The notes beneath the pieces are model-generated. The model was not told the DNA's origin. It searched no databases and saw nothing but the letters and a program-made list of their open reading frames with translations. A stretch of DNA of 64,000 nucleotides from Streptomyces gilvus (GTDB lineage Bacteria; Actinomycetota; Actinomycetes; Streptomycetales; Streptomycetaceae): NCBI RefSeq assembly GCF_022513565.1, contig NZ_JAKWBE010000020.1, forward strand, positions 62,001-126,000, written 5' to 3'. The number at the start of each line of letters is the position of its first letter. Position 1 is the stretch's first letter. Made by a program: the position numbers and the translations under genes. Positions 9,110 through 17,996 of the stretch are shown here, in pieces.

Positions 9110-9226
9110 CTGTGTCGAATGTGCGGGCTACCGCCGCGCGGGCGCGACCAGCCACAGCGAAGCCGCACCCGCCAGAAACCAGAACGCGGCACATCTCCAG
9201 GCGCCCGGCTCAAGCCAAGCGCAGCG

Positions 9227-9268
9227 AAAGGGCGGGGCCCCGGATCGGAATCCGGGGCCCCGCCCTTT
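9227..9268. terminator. Bidirectional terminator between ileS and divIVA
   Basis: Perfect 19-bp stem: AAAGGGCGGGGCCCCGGAT, loop CGGA, then its exact complement ending in TTTT on the plus strand (and TTT on the minus strand). It sits between convergent genes and should stop transcription from both sides. Confidence 0.88.
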
Positions 9269-9315
9269 TGAACGCTGCCGACGCCTACGGCGTACTACTC
9301 ACCGTGTCGCGGCCG

Positions 9316-10536
9316 TCAGTTGTCGTCCTCGTCGATCAGGAACCCGCGCATGGGCGAGGGGGCCTGGCCCATCGGGGACGGACCCTGCGGACGGACGGGA
9401 GCCATCGGCTGGGTCATGGCCGGCGTCATCTGCTGCTGGCCGCCGTAGGACGGGGCAGCGGGGCTCGGCGCACCGCCCATGGCCTGGTTGCCGCCGTAGG
9501 ACGGGGCGCTCGCGCCGGCCGGGGCCATGGAGGGCGCCGGGGACGGCGGGAGGCTCGCGGCGGCCGGAGTGCGCGGCGGAGCCAGCGAGTCGTCGGCCTG
9601 GGTCTCCAGCTGACGCAGCTGCGACTCCAGGTACGACTTCAGACGCGTGCGGTACTCGCGCTCGAAGCCGCGCAGATCCTCGACCTTGCGCTCCAGCGTG
9701 GCGCGGGCGGACTCCAGGGAGCCCATCGCGACGCGGTGCTTCTCCTGCGCGTCCCGCTCCAGGGCGTCGGCCTTGGCACGGGCGTCACGCTCGAGACCCT
9801 CGGCGCGGCTGCGGGCCTCGCCGACGATCTTGTTGGCCTCGGAACGGGCCTCGGCGATCGCCTGGTCGGCGGTCTGCTGGGCCAGCGAGAGGACACGGGC
9901 GGCGCTGTCGCCACCGGGGCCCTGACCGGGGCCGCCCATCGGACCGCCCATGGGGCCACCCATCGGGCCGCCCATCTGCTGCTGCATGGGGGGCTGGCCC
10001 ATGGGGCCGCCCATCTGGCCCTGGCCCATGGGGCCCTGACCCATCGGCCCCTGGCCCATCGGGCCGGGACCCTGCGGGCCGCCCTGTCCACCGGGACCGG
10101 CGGGCAGCTGCGGCGCACCGCTCGGCAGCTGGGGCGGACCACCCATGGGGCCACCCATCTGCTGCTGCGGCGGGCCCGATATGCCGGCGGGTACGGGGGC
10201 GCCCGGCCCGCGCATGCCCTGCTGCGGCATACCGCCCTGAGGCATACCGCCCTGCGGCATACCGCCCTGAGGCATGCCCTGCTGCGGCATGCCTCCCTGC
10301 TGGTCCTGCGGACCGCCGGGACCCTCCGGGGGCTTGCGCATGTTCTGCTGGTTCTGAGCAGCGGCGCGCGTGGCCGCGGCCAGTTTGGCGCGCAGGTCCT
10401 CGTTCTCCCGGAGCAGGCGGGTCAGTTCGGCTTCGACCTCATCGAGGAAGGCATCGACCTCGTCCTCGTCATAGCCTTCTCGGAGGCGGACGGTCGTGAA
10501 CTGCTTGTTCCGCACGTCCTCGGGGGTCAACGGCAT
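9316..10536 (-). CDS. divIVA: DivIVA polar growth protein
   Basis: 406-aa coiled-coil scaffold that marks hyphal tips and recruits the cell-wall elongation machinery; essential in Streptomyces. The N-terminal DivIVA domain (residues 1-60, MPLTPEDVRNKQFTTVRLREGYDEDEVDAFLDEVE) is canonical. Then comes a low-complexity Gly/Met/Pro/Gln linker (about 75-210) with GGMPQ and MGQGP repeats, a second coiled coil (about 215-310), and a Pro/Ser/Gln-rich tail. GAGGTGA lies just before ATG 10536. Long linkers are typical of actinobacterial DivIVA (Wag31 relatives); repeat number varies between species. Confidence 0.96.
   Translation of the reverse strand: MPLTPEDVRNKQFTTVRLREGYDEDEVDAFLDEVEAELTRLLRENEDLRAKLAAATRAAAQNQQNMRKPPEGPGGPQDQQGGMPQQGMPQGGMPQGGMPQGGMPQQGMRGPGAPVPAGISGPPQQQMGGPMGGPPQLPSGAPQLPAGPGGQGGPQGPGPMGQGPMGQGPMGQGQMGGPMGQPPMQQQMGGPMGGPMGGPMGGPGQGPGGDSAARVLSLAQQTADQAIAEARSEANKIVGEARSRAEGLERDARAKADALERDAQEKHRVAMGSLESARATLERKVEDLRGFEREYRTRLKSYLESQLRQLETQADDSLAPPRTPAAASLPPSPAPSMAPAGASAPSYGGNQAMGGAPSPAAPSYGGQQQMTPAMTQPMAPVRPQGPSPMGQAPSPMRGFLIDEDDN
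9930..10300 (-). repeat. DivIVA linker repeats (GGMPQ, MGQGP)
   Basis: At about 10212-10300 a 15-bp unit encodes GGMPQ about six times in near-identical copies. At about 9930-10070 shorter repeats encode MGQGPMGQGP and MGGPMGG. All are in frame, so copy changes alter only linker length. Confidence 0.75.
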
Positions 10537-10588
10537 CTCTTCACCTCAACGTAGTCGTCGGCATCGGCAAGACGGTAGGTCACATCGC

Positions 10589-10873
10589 TCACAGCCGGCT
10601 CACGATCGAGATCAGGATGTAGACGATGATCATCAGTACGAAGAAGGACAGGTCGAGCGCCACGCCCCCGAGACGCAGCGGCGGGATGAACCGCCGCAGA
10701 AGCTTGAGCGGTGGATCAGTGACAGTGTAGGTGGCCTCCAGAACGACCACCATCGCCTTGCCGGGTTGCCATGAGCGGGCGAACTGGAAGACGTAGTCCA
10801 TGACCAACCGGAAGATGAGCACGATGAGGAAGCACATCAGCGCGATGTAGATGACATCCAGGACCACGCTCAT
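10589..10873 (-). CDS. YggT family membrane protein
   Basis: 94-aa protein with two hydrophobic segments (about residues 2-25 and 75-92) flanking the conserved TDPPLKLLRRFIPPLRLGG loop of the YggT family. It sits between sepF and divIVA as in most Gram-positive dcw clusters, suggesting a role in cell envelope or division; biochemical function not known. ATG 10873. Confidence 0.9.
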   Translation of the reverse strand: MSVVLDVIYIALMCFLIVLIFRLVMDYVFQFARSWQPGKAMVVVLEATYTVTDPPLKLLRRFIPPLRLGGVALDLSFFVLMIIVYILISIVSRL

Positions 10874-10944
10874 TGCTGGTGCTTCCCTCTCCCCTGTTCC
10901 GTGCTGCTGGGTACTACTTGTACTGCTGTTTCCGGTCGTGCGTC

Positions 10945-11586
10945 TCAGCTCTGGTTGAAGAACCCGCCCTCTGCGATGCGGGCCTTGTCCTCCGCCGTGA
11001 CATCGACGTTAGCAGGCGACAACAGGAACACCTTCTGCGTCACCCGCTCGATGCTGCCGTGAAGACCAAACACCAATCCGGCCGCAAAGTCGACAAGTCG
11101 CTTCGCGTCTGTGTCGTCCATCTCAGTCAGATTCATGATCACCGGGGTGCCCTCACGGAAGTGTTCCCCGATGGTACGGGCCTCGTTGTAGGTCCGCGGG
11201 TGCAGCGTGGTGATCCGGTAAGGCTCTCGTTCCGACACGACCTTGGGCATGATCACCGGTGCGTTCTTCTCCAGGCTTGCGCGTTCTTGTGTGATGGACG
11301 CCACGGGCGCGATGCGCGCCGGACGGCCGGATTCCGCGGGTAGCGAAGCGGAACGGGCGACCGGCTCGCGCGGCGCGGGCGGTTGCACGATTCGCACCTC
11401 TTCGTCCCTTTGGGACTGATGTACCAGGTGCGACTGGTGGGACGGCTCGTGCCGTCGGTGGTCCCGCTCCGGCTCGGGGTCCAGTTCGGGCTCGAAGTCG
11501 TCATCGGGGTCGAATCCCCGGCCGTCGTACCCATCGTCCTCCACGAGGCCGAGGTAGACCGCCATCTTGCGCATCGCGCCGGCCAT
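10945..11586 (-). CDS. sepF: SepF cell division protein
   Basis: 213-aa membrane-associated FtsZ partner that tethers and bundles Z-ring filaments, replacing ZipA/FtsA, which this cluster lacks. Residues 1-14 (MAGAMRKMAVYLGL) form the amphipathic membrane-targeting helix, followed by an acidic/His-rich linker. The C-terminal SepF domain (about 115-200) has ITTLHPRTYNEARTIGEHFREGTPVIMNLTEM. GGAGG lies 9 nt before ATG 11586; the longer upstream frame is not needed. Confidence 0.95.
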   Translation of the reverse strand: MAGAMRKMAVYLGLVEDDGYDGRGFDPDDDFEPELDPEPERDHRRHEPSHQSHLVHQSQRDEEVRIVQPPAPREPVARSASLPAESGRPARIAPVASITQERASLEKNAPVIMPKVVSEREPYRITTLHPRTYNEARTIGEHFREGTPVIMNLTEMDDTDAKRLVDFAAGLVFGLHGSIERVTQKVFLLSPANVDVTAEDKARIAEGGFFNQS

Positions 11587-11715
11587 GCTCTGAGTCCTCC
11601 GCTCTGTGGTGGATCGACTGACGACCGTCAAGTGCCCGCGATCCACGAGGCCGTTGTGCCCGCCTTCCGGCGGTATTGACCATATTTTCTGCTGTGGTCC
11701 GACTTCCTGGCGACG

Positions 11716-12435
11716 TTACCCGAGCCGTGCGCGGACTCCGAGTACCGCCGTACCGACGCGTACATGTGTCGCCCCGGCCGCCACGGCCTGCTCGAGGTCC
11801 GCACTCATCCCTGCCGAGACCATGTTCGCAGCCGGATGAGCTCGGCGCAGGTCGGTCGACAAATCCATCAACCGCTCGAACGCCGCCTGTTCACGTCCCG
11901 CGTAGGGCCCGGTCAGCGGTGCGACGGTCATCAGACCATCCAGCCGCAGCCCCGGCGAACGGGCGACGAGTTCGCCCAACTCTTCGATTCCCTCGGGGCC
12001 GACGCCCCCGCGCTCCCCGCGACCGCTCTCGTCCGCGTCGAGCGCGACCTGGATCAGACAGCCGAGTTCGCGCCCCTGCCGCACCGCCTCCTTCGAGAGT
12101 GCCGTGACCAGCCGGGCGCGATCGACGGACTGCACCATATCGGCATAACCGACCACGGAACGAACCTTGTTGGTCTGCAACTGGCCAACGAAATGCCAAG
12201 TCAGCGGCAGATCCGAACATTCGGCGGCCTTCGGGGCCGCGTCCTGGTCACGGTTCTCGGCGACATGGCACACACCGAGCTCCGCCAGCATCCGCACGTC
12301 GTCCGCCGGATACGTCTTGGTGACCACGATCAGCGTCACCTCCTCGCGAGCGCGCCCGGCGGCGGCGCAGGCGTCGGCGATACGACGCTCCACCTTCGCC
12401 AGGTTTTCGGCGAGTTCGTCCTTACGGTCCGTCAT
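11716..12435 (-). CDS. YggS/PLPBP family pyridoxal-phosphate homeostasis protein
   Basis: 239-aa TIM-barrel PLP-binding protein of the alanine-racemase fold without enzyme activity; it buffers PLP and affects amino-acid balance. The PLP lysine lies in VVTKTYPADDV, and the conserved HFVGQLQTNK, SAGMSADLEQAV and RVGTAVLG are present. The family HGENR-type segment reads HVAENRDQD. GAGGGGC immediately precedes ATG 12435, five bases after the pgeF stop. Conserved position between ftsZ and sepF. Confidence 0.93.
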   Translation of the reverse strand: MTDRKDELAENLAKVERRIADACAAAGRAREEVTLIVVTKTYPADDVRMLAELGVCHVAENRDQDAAPKAAECSDLPLTWHFVGQLQTNKVRSVVGYADMVQSVDRARLVTALSKEAVRQGRELGCLIQVALDADESGRGERGGVGPEGIEELGELVARSPGLRLDGLMTVAPLTGPYAGREQAAFERLMDLSTDLRRAHPAANMVSAGMSADLEQAVAAGATHVRVGTAVLGVRARLG

Positions 12436-12440
12436 GCCCC

Positions 12441-13178
12441 TCAGTCCAGCCAGACATATCCCGCGAGTCGCCCCGTGGTGCGATCGCGCCGGTACGAGAA
12501 GTGATCGCCCGACTCCCGTGTGCACACCGGCGACCGCTCCAGGTCGCGCACCCCGAGCCGTTCGAGCTGCGCGTGCACACCTGCGGTCACGTCGACCGCC
12601 GGCGTGCCCCAACTCGTCTCGGCGTACGCCGCGGGCTCGACGGCGGTCACGTCCGCGCGCATCGCCTCCGGCACCTCGTAGCACCGCCCGCACACCGCGG
12701 GTCCGGTGCGGGCGACGATCCGGGCGGGGTCGGCGCCGAGCTCGGTCATCGCGCGTAGCGCGGCCGGGACGACCCCGGCGACCATGCCGGGCCGGCCCGC
12801 GTGCGCGGCGGCGACGATCCCGGCGACCGGGTCGGCGAGCAGAACGGGCGTGCAGTCGGCGGTGAGCACGGCGAGGGCGAGTCCGCGGCGCGCGGTGACG
12901 ACGGCGTCGACCTCCGGCACCGGGCGCTCACCCCAGGGACCGTCGACGACGGCCACGTCGTTGCCGTGCACCTGGTTCATCCAGACGACCCGCGCCGGAT
13001 CGAGTCCGAGCGACTTGGCCGCCAGTTCCCGGTTGGCGCGTACGGCGTCGGGGTCGTCGCCGACCGCTCCGCCGAGGTTGAGCTCCTCGTACGGAACGGC
13101 GCTCACCCCGCCCCACCGGCTGGTGAAGGCGAAGTGCGCGCCGCCCGCGGTGCTCGTGTCCGAGCGTTGCTCTATCAC
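12441..13178 (-). CDS. pgeF: YfiH/PgeF family purine nucleoside phosphorylase / peptidoglycan editing factor
   Basis: 245-aa multicopper-oxidoreductase-like (DUF152) protein. The metal ligands of the family are visible: NQVHGND, TADCTPVLL and AAHAGRPGM, plus CGRCYEV. Members are reported as adenosine/purine nucleoside phosphorylases and as editing factors that stop wrong residues entering the muropeptide stem. GTG 13178, 10 bp after the ftsZ stop; no clear Shine-Dalgarno, so translation probably depends on ftsZ. Confidence 0.88.
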   Translation of the reverse strand: MIEQRSDTSTAGGAHFAFTSRWGGVSAVPYEELNLGGAVGDDPDAVRANRELAAKSLGLDPARVVWMNQVHGNDVAVVDGPWGERPVPEVDAVVTARRGLALAVLTADCTPVLLADPVAGIVAAAHAGRPGMVAGVVPAALRAMTELGADPARIVARTGPAVCGRCYEVPEAMRADVTAVEPAAYAETSWGTPAVDVTAGVHAQLERLGVRDLERSPVCTRESGDHFSYRRDRTTGRLAGYVWLD

Positions 13179-13188
13179 GTCAGAAGGA

Positions 13189-14385
13189 TCACTTGAGGAA
13201 GTCCGGTACGTCCAGTTCCTCGGCCGCGCTGTCGGTGTAGGACCTCGACGGCGGGACCGGCGGGGAGACCGGGAGGTCGGCGACCGGCTCGGGCGCGGGC
13301 TCCGGGTCCTCCTTCGGCGTGACGCTGCCGAGCGAGCCGAAGGACGGGCGGGACTCGGGCTGCCGTACCGGAGTGGGCTCCTCGCGGCGGGAGGAGGCCG
13401 AGGACGAGCCGAGGACGTTGTCCCGGCGGGCCGGCGGCTGGCCGCCGTCGAAGCCGGCCGCGATCACGGTGACCCGGACCTCGTCGCCGAGCGCGTCGTC
13501 GATGACCGCGCCGAAGATGATGTTGGCCTCGGGGTGGGCGGCCTCGCTGACCAGCTGGGCGGCCTCGTTGATCTCGAACAGGCCGAGGTCGGAGCCGCCG
13601 GAGATGGAGAGCAGCACACCGCGGGCGCCGTCGATGGACGCCTCGAGCAGCGGCGAGGAGATCGCCATCTCGGCCGCGGCCACCGCGCGGTCGTCGCCGC
13701 GGGCCGAGCCGATGCCCATGAGGGCGGAACCGGCCTCGGACATCACGGACTTGACGTCGGCGAAGTCGAGGTTGATGAGGCCGGGGGTGGTGATGAGGTC
13801 GGTGATGCCCTGGACACCGGAGAGCAGGACCTGGTCCGCGGACTTGAAGGCGTCGAGCACCGAGACCTGGCGGTCCGAGATGGACAGCAGCCGGTCGTTC
13901 GGGATGACGATGAGGGTGTCGACCTCTTCGCGGAGTTCGGCGATGCCGTCCTCGGCCTGGTTGGCCCGGCGCCGTCCCTCGAAGGTGAACGGGCGGGTGA
14001 CCACGCCGATGGTGAGGGCGCCCAGGGAGCGGGCGATGTTGGCCACGACGGGCGCGCCGCCGGTGCCGGTGCCGCCGCCTTCACCGGCCGTCACGAAGAC
14101 CATGTCGGCCCCCTTGAGGACCTCCTCGATCTCCTCGCGGTGATCCTCGGCGGCCTTGCGGCCGACGGCCGGGTTGGCTCCGGCGCCGAGTCCGCGGGTG
14201 AGTTCGCGGCCGACGTCGAGCTTGACGTCGGCGTCGCTCATCAACAGCGCCTGCGCGTCGGTGTTGATGGCGATGAACTCGACGCCCTTGAGACCGACCT
14301 CGATCATCCGGTTGATGGCATTGACACCACCGCCGCCGACACCGATGACTTTGATGACTGCGAGGTAGTTCTGCGGTGCTGCCAC
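13189..14385 (-). CDS. ftsZ: Cell division GTPase FtsZ
   Basis: 398-aa tubulin homologue forming Z-rings at vegetative cross-walls and sporulation septa. N-terminal GTPase domain with the tubulin signature GGGTGTG at residues 103-109 and the T7 synergy loop NLDFADVKSVM. A Pro/Ser/Arg-rich spacer (about 318-385) leads to the C-terminal conserved peptide DVPDFLK (392-398) that binds SepF and FtsW-type partners. GTG start at 14385. A 278-bp gap upstream carries its own regulatory signals, consistent with developmentally controlled ftsZ promoters known in Streptomyces. Confidence 0.98.
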   Translation of the reverse strand: MAAPQNYLAVIKVIGVGGGGVNAINRMIEVGLKGVEFIAINTDAQALLMSDADVKLDVGRELTRGLGAGANPAVGRKAAEDHREEIEEVLKGADMVFVTAGEGGGTGTGGAPVVANIARSLGALTIGVVTRPFTFEGRRRANQAEDGIAELREEVDTLIVIPNDRLLSISDRQVSVLDAFKSADQVLLSGVQGITDLITTPGLINLDFADVKSVMSEAGSALMGIGSARGDDRAVAAAEMAISSPLLEASIDGARGVLLSISGGSDLGLFEINEAAQLVSEAAHPEANIIFGAVIDDALGDEVRVTVIAAGFDGGQPPARRDNVLGSSSASSRREEPTPVRQPESRPSFGSLGSVTPKEDPEPAPEPVADLPVSPPVPPSRSYTDSAAEELDVPDFLK

Positions 14386-14482
14386 GTCGAAGGCCTCTCG
14401 CCTCGAGTTACGTGTCGCCGATTCGCGGGTGAGCGCGATCCGACGACTGATGCCGAATGGGACGGTCCGTAGCGCCGACCCG

Positions 14483-14507
14483 AACCCTAACGTTGAAGTT
14501 TAGGGTT
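14483..14507. promoter_or_regulatory. Inverted repeat AACCCTAA-N9-TTAGGGTT upstream of ftsZ
   Basis: Perfect 8-bp arms (14483-14490 and 14500-14507) in the ftsQ-ftsZ gap, 98 bp before the ftsZ start. Its AT-rich arms stand out in this GC-rich DNA. The binding protein, if any, is unknown. Confidence 0.5.
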
Positions 14508-14542
14508 ACCAGTGTGACTGTTCGCTGGAGTCTTCCGAACAG

Positions 14543-14547
14543 GACAC
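14543..14547 (+). promoter_or_regulatory. GACAC motif (candidate WhiA site) upstream of ftsZ
   Basis: WhiA recognises GACAC and ftsZ is an established WhiA/WhiB target in Streptomyces. The motif is only five bases, so the call rests on position. Confidence 0.3.
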
Positions 14548-14663
14548 TAAGTCGACAAGTGGCGCACGTTCAACGAACACGCCGAACCTCCCGTTTTTCT
14601 TTTCACCCTATGTGATCAGCCATAGCGCTGCCCAACCAGGGTGCTGGCCTGCGCGGATGTGCG

Positions 14664-15467
14664 TCAACTCCCCGATGACGCCGGGGCGGTGGGAACCGAG
14701 ACGTCGAAGCGCCGCGCGTCCGGCGCCGCTTTCATCAGAGCCGTGAGCGTACGGGCCTTCAGCGCGCCCCGCTCGCCGCTTCCCCAGTCGACCGTGCGGC
14801 CGTCGCCCAACTCCAGTGAGATGTCATCGTAGGAACGCACCTTGACGCTCCGGGTCTCGCGTGCGACGGCGGCCGGAAGGGACCGGGCGACGGTCACCGC
14901 CTCGCGCACCAACCGGTCCTCGCCGAAGCGGCGCAGGCTCGCGGCGGCGGAACCCGGGCGGGAGATGCTCAATTCGAGCGCGGGAGCGCCTTTCGGCGCC
15001 TCGGAAACTGTGGCGAAACGGACGCCCTTGCCGTCCACTTCGACGAACTTTCCGCCCTTTTGGACAATCAGAACCGGAGTGCGCTCAACCACTTTCAGGC
15101 CGATTCCATGGGGCCACGAACGAACCACGTCAACCGTGTCAATTCTGGGCAGTTTCCGGCGCAGTCGTGACGCGATCGCATCGGTGTCGACGGAAATCAG
15201 CGGCGCCCCGACGGGGACTTCGGCCGCCTCTCGCACCTGTGTGGGCGTCAGCACCCGGGTGCCGGAGACCGTCACGCGCTCCACGCGCGTCCATGAGGAG
15301 CCGTACAACGCCCAGAGACCGGCCGTACCGAGGAAGACCATCGCGACCGCGAGCATGATGATCGTACGAAGCCGGCGCCGCACCAACCGTCTCAACCGCC
15401 GGGCGAGGGGCGGACCGGACGACTCCTGCTGGCGTTCCCCGCGCTCGACGGTCGTCGGTCCGGCCAC
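14664..15467 (-). CDS. ftsQ: Divisome protein FtsQ (DivIB)
   Basis: 267-aa bitopic protein. Basic cytosolic N-terminus (ARRLRRLVRRRLRT), one membrane helix (about residues 35-56), then a POTRA domain beginning at RVERVTVSGTRVLTPTQVREAAEV and a beta domain. It links FtsL/DivIC and the septal synthase FtsW-FtsI. GTG start at 15467. It lies between murG and ftsZ as expected. Confidence 0.95.
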   Translation of the reverse strand: MAGPTTVERGERQQESSGPPLARRLRRLVRRRLRTIIMLAVAMVFLGTAGLWALYGSSWTRVERVTVSGTRVLTPTQVREAAEVPVGAPLISVDTDAIASRLRRKLPRIDTVDVVRSWPHGIGLKVVERTPVLIVQKGGKFVEVDGKGVRFATVSEAPKGAPALELSISRPGSAAASLRRFGEDRLVREAVTVARSLPAAVARETRSVKVRSYDDISLELGDGRTVDWGSGERGALKARTLTALMKAAPDARRFDVSVPTAPASSGS

Positions 15468-15510
15468 GGCCCCTGCCCTTCACCTACACGGAAATACAGC
15501 CCTGTCAGCC

Positions 15511-16608
15511 CTAGCGGCGTGCACGGTGGGCGGCGATCGCCTCGTACACCATGCCGACGAGCAGGTCGTCGGCGTCCCGACGGCCGAACTCGCTTGCCGC
15601 GCGGGACATCTCGTACAGCCGGTGCGGGTCGGCGAGCACGGGCAGGACGTTCTCCCGCACCCAGTCGGGCGTCAGTTCCGCGTCGTCGACCAGCACCCCG
15701 CCGCCGGCCTTCACCACCGGCTGGGCGTTCAGCCGCTGTTCGCCGTTGCCGATGGGCAGCGGGACGTAGGCGGCCGGGAGTCCGACGGCGGAGAGTTCGG
15801 CGACGGTCATCGCGCCCGCGCGGCAGAGCATCATGTCGGCCGCGGCGTACGCGAGATCCATCCGGTCCAGGTAACTTACCGGGATGTAGGGGGGCATTCC
15901 CGGCATCTGCTGCACATGCGGCAGTTCGTTCTTCGGGCCGACCGCGTGCAGGATCTGGATGCCGGCCTGCTGCAGCCAGGGAGCGACCTGCTGGACCACC
16001 TCGTTGAGGCGGCGGGCGCCCTGCGAGCCGCCGGAGACCAGCAGCGTGGGCAGGTTGGGGTCGAGGCCGAACATGTGCCGGGCCTCGGGACGGGCGGCCG
16101 CCCGGTCCAGGGTGGCGATGGAGTGGCGCAGCGGGATCCCGATGTAGCGGGAGTTGCGCAGCTTGCTGTCCGGGGTGGCGACGGCCACCTGGGCCGCGTA
16201 CCGGGAGCCGATCTTGTTGGCCAGGCCCGGGCGGGCGTTGGCCTCGTGGACGACGATCGGCACACCGAGGCGCTTGGCGGCGAGGTAGCCGGGCAGCGCC
16301 ACATAGCCGCCGAAGCCGACGACCGCGTCCGCCTTGGTGCGCTCCAGGATCTGCTCGGTCGCCTTGATCGTGCCGCGCAGCCGGCCCGGGACGGTGATCA
16401 GCTCGGGCGTGGGCTTACGGGGCAGCGGTACGGCGGGGATGAGCGCGAGCTCGTAGCCCCGCTGCGGAACGAGTGTGGTCTCCAGGCCCCGCTCCGTGCC
16501 CAGGGCCGTGATGCCCACGGTCGGGTCCTGCCTGCGCAGGGCGTCCGCGAGGGCGAGCGCGGGCTCGATGTGGCCGGCGGTCCCCCCACCGGCGAGTACG
16601 ACATGCAC
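15511..16608 (-). CDS. murG: Lipid II synthase MurG (undecaprenyl-PP-MurNAc-pentapeptide GlcNAc transferase)
   Basis: 365-aa GT28 glycosyltransferase that adds GlcNAc to lipid I at the inner face of the membrane. The N-terminal Gly-rich loop GGGTAGHIEPALALADAL (residues 7-24) and the second-domain GGSQGARRLN and LCRAGAMTVAELSAVGLPAAYVPLP segments, which bind UDP-GlcNAc, are intact. GTG start 16608, six bases after the ftsW stop. Confidence 0.97.
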   Translation of the reverse strand: MHVVLAGGGTAGHIEPALALADALRRQDPTVGITALGTERGLETTLVPQRGYELALIPAVPLPRKPTPELITVPGRLRGTIKATEQILERTKADAVVGFGGYVALPGYLAAKRLGVPIVVHEANARPGLANKIGSRYAAQVAVATPDSKLRNSRYIGIPLRHSIATLDRAAARPEARHMFGLDPNLPTLLVSGGSQGARRLNEVVQQVAPWLQQAGIQILHAVGPKNELPHVQQMPGMPPYIPVSYLDRMDLAYAAADMMLCRAGAMTVAELSAVGLPAAYVPLPIGNGEQRLNAQPVVKAGGGVLVDDAELTPDWVRENVLPVLADPHRLYEMSRAASEFGRRDADDLLVGMVYEAIAAHRARR

Positions 16609-16614
16609 CGAAAT

Positions 16615-17976
16615 TCACCGCTCTCCGGACGGCCGCGCCGTGGGCGCGCGCCGTCGCATCGTGTTCCATCTCCGAGGCCCCCGGTCCCGCGCGGCCCCTC
16701 CCGCCCGCTTTCTACCAAAGCGGGGTTGCCGCAGGGAAAGCGCCGCCCGCGCAGCGGGCTCGTCGCGCGCGAACGCGATCAGCAGCCCGACGGCGAACAT
16801 GGTCGGCAGCAGGGCGGATCCTCCGTAGGAGAACAGCGGGAGGGGGACGCCGGCGATCGGCAGCAGGCCGAGCACCGCACCGATGTTGATCACCGCCTGC
16901 GCGGTGATCCAGGTGGTCACGCCTCCCGCGGCATACCTGACGAAGGGGTCCTCCGTACGTCCGGCCACGCGGATACCCGCATAGCCTAGAGCCGCGAAGA
17001 GGGCGAGTACCGACAGCGTCCCCGCCAGGCCCAGTTCCTCACCGGTGACGGCGAAGATGAAGTCCGTGTGCGCTTCCGGGAGTTGGCCCCATTTTTCCAC
17101 ACTCGCACCGAGCCCGGAGCCGAAGATTCCGCCGGAGGCGAGGGCGTAGATCCCGTGCACGGCCTGCCAGCAGTCGGCGCCCCCGGAGCGGGGCTCGGTG
17201 GCGCCGATGCAGGCGAGCCGGGCCATGCGGTTGGGGCTGGTCTTGATCAGGATCACACCGAGGGTGGCAGTGATCGACAGCACGCCGACGAAGAGGCGGG
17301 TGGGCGCCCCGGCCAGCCACAGCAGGCCGAACAGGATCGCCGTGAGGATGATCGCGGTACCCATGTCACCGCCGAGCATGATCAGCCCGAGCAGCAGGAA
17401 GGCGACCGGCACGAGCGGCACCAGCATGTGTTTCCACTGGTTGAGCAGGTTCTTGTCCTGTTTGCGGGCCAGCAGGTCGGCGCTCCACAGGACCAGCGCG
17501 AGCTTGCCGAACTCGCTGGGCTGGATCTGGAAGGAGCCGCCGAGGGAGATCCAGTTCTGGTTGCCGTTGACCGACATCCCTATCCCCGGCACCTGCACCA
17601 GCGCCATCAGGAAGACGGCGCCCGCGAGGATCGGGTAGGCCAGCGCCCGGTGCAGCTTGACCGGCATCCGGGAGGCGACCAGCAGCAGGACGCCGCCGAT
17701 CACGGCCGCGAGCAGCTGCTTGCGGAAGAAGTAGGAGCCGGGCAGGGACATCTGCAGCGCGGTGATCTGGGAGGCCGAGTAGACCATCACCAGACCGAGC
17801 ACGGTGATCAGGAAACTGCCGCCGGCGATCAGGTAGTAGGCCGTCAGCGGCCGGTCCCAGGCGCGCTTGGCGTTGACGTAGGCGCGGCGCAGGGGATGGT
17901 CACGGGACGGCCGGGAAGCGGCGGGACGTCTGACGGGCCGCTGCACGGGCGGCCGTCCGGTACGGCTACTGGGCAT
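16615..17976 (-). CDS. ftsW: Septal peptidoglycan glycosyltransferase FtsW (SEDS family)
   Basis: 453-aa polytopic protein polymerising lipid II together with FtsI at septa. About ten membrane helices; conserved SEDS segments NGNQNWISLGGSFQIQPSEF, GGDMGTAII, EAHTDFIFAVTGEELGLAG and GVPLPLFSYGGSAL. Long basic cytosolic ends, the C-terminal one Arg-rich. Dcw position separates it from RodA-type paralogues. ATG 17976. Confidence 0.95.
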   Translation of the reverse strand: MPSSRTGRPPVQRPVRRPAASRPSRDHPLRRAYVNAKRAWDRPLTAYYLIAGGSFLITVLGLVMVYSASQITALQMSLPGSYFFRKQLLAAVIGGVLLLVASRMPVKLHRALAYPILAGAVFLMALVQVPGIGMSVNGNQNWISLGGSFQIQPSEFGKLALVLWSADLLARKQDKNLLNQWKHMLVPLVPVAFLLLGLIMLGGDMGTAIILTAILFGLLWLAGAPTRLFVGVLSITATLGVILIKTSPNRMARLACIGATEPRSGGADCWQAVHGIYALASGGIFGSGLGASVEKWGQLPEAHTDFIFAVTGEELGLAGTLSVLALFAALGYAGIRVAGRTEDPFVRYAAGGVTTWITAQAVINIGAVLGLLPIAGVPLPLFSYGGSALLPTMFAVGLLIAFARDEPAARAALSLRQPRFGRKRAGGAARDRGPRRWNTMRRRAPTARPSGER

Positions 17977-17996
17977 CAGCGCCTCCGCTGCGTCGG

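Noticed and set aside
5557..9213. 1218-aa ORF antisense to ileS
   Set aside because: Shadow of GC-biased third positions; composition (Arg/Gly/Val/Leu) is not protein-like and ileS is certain.
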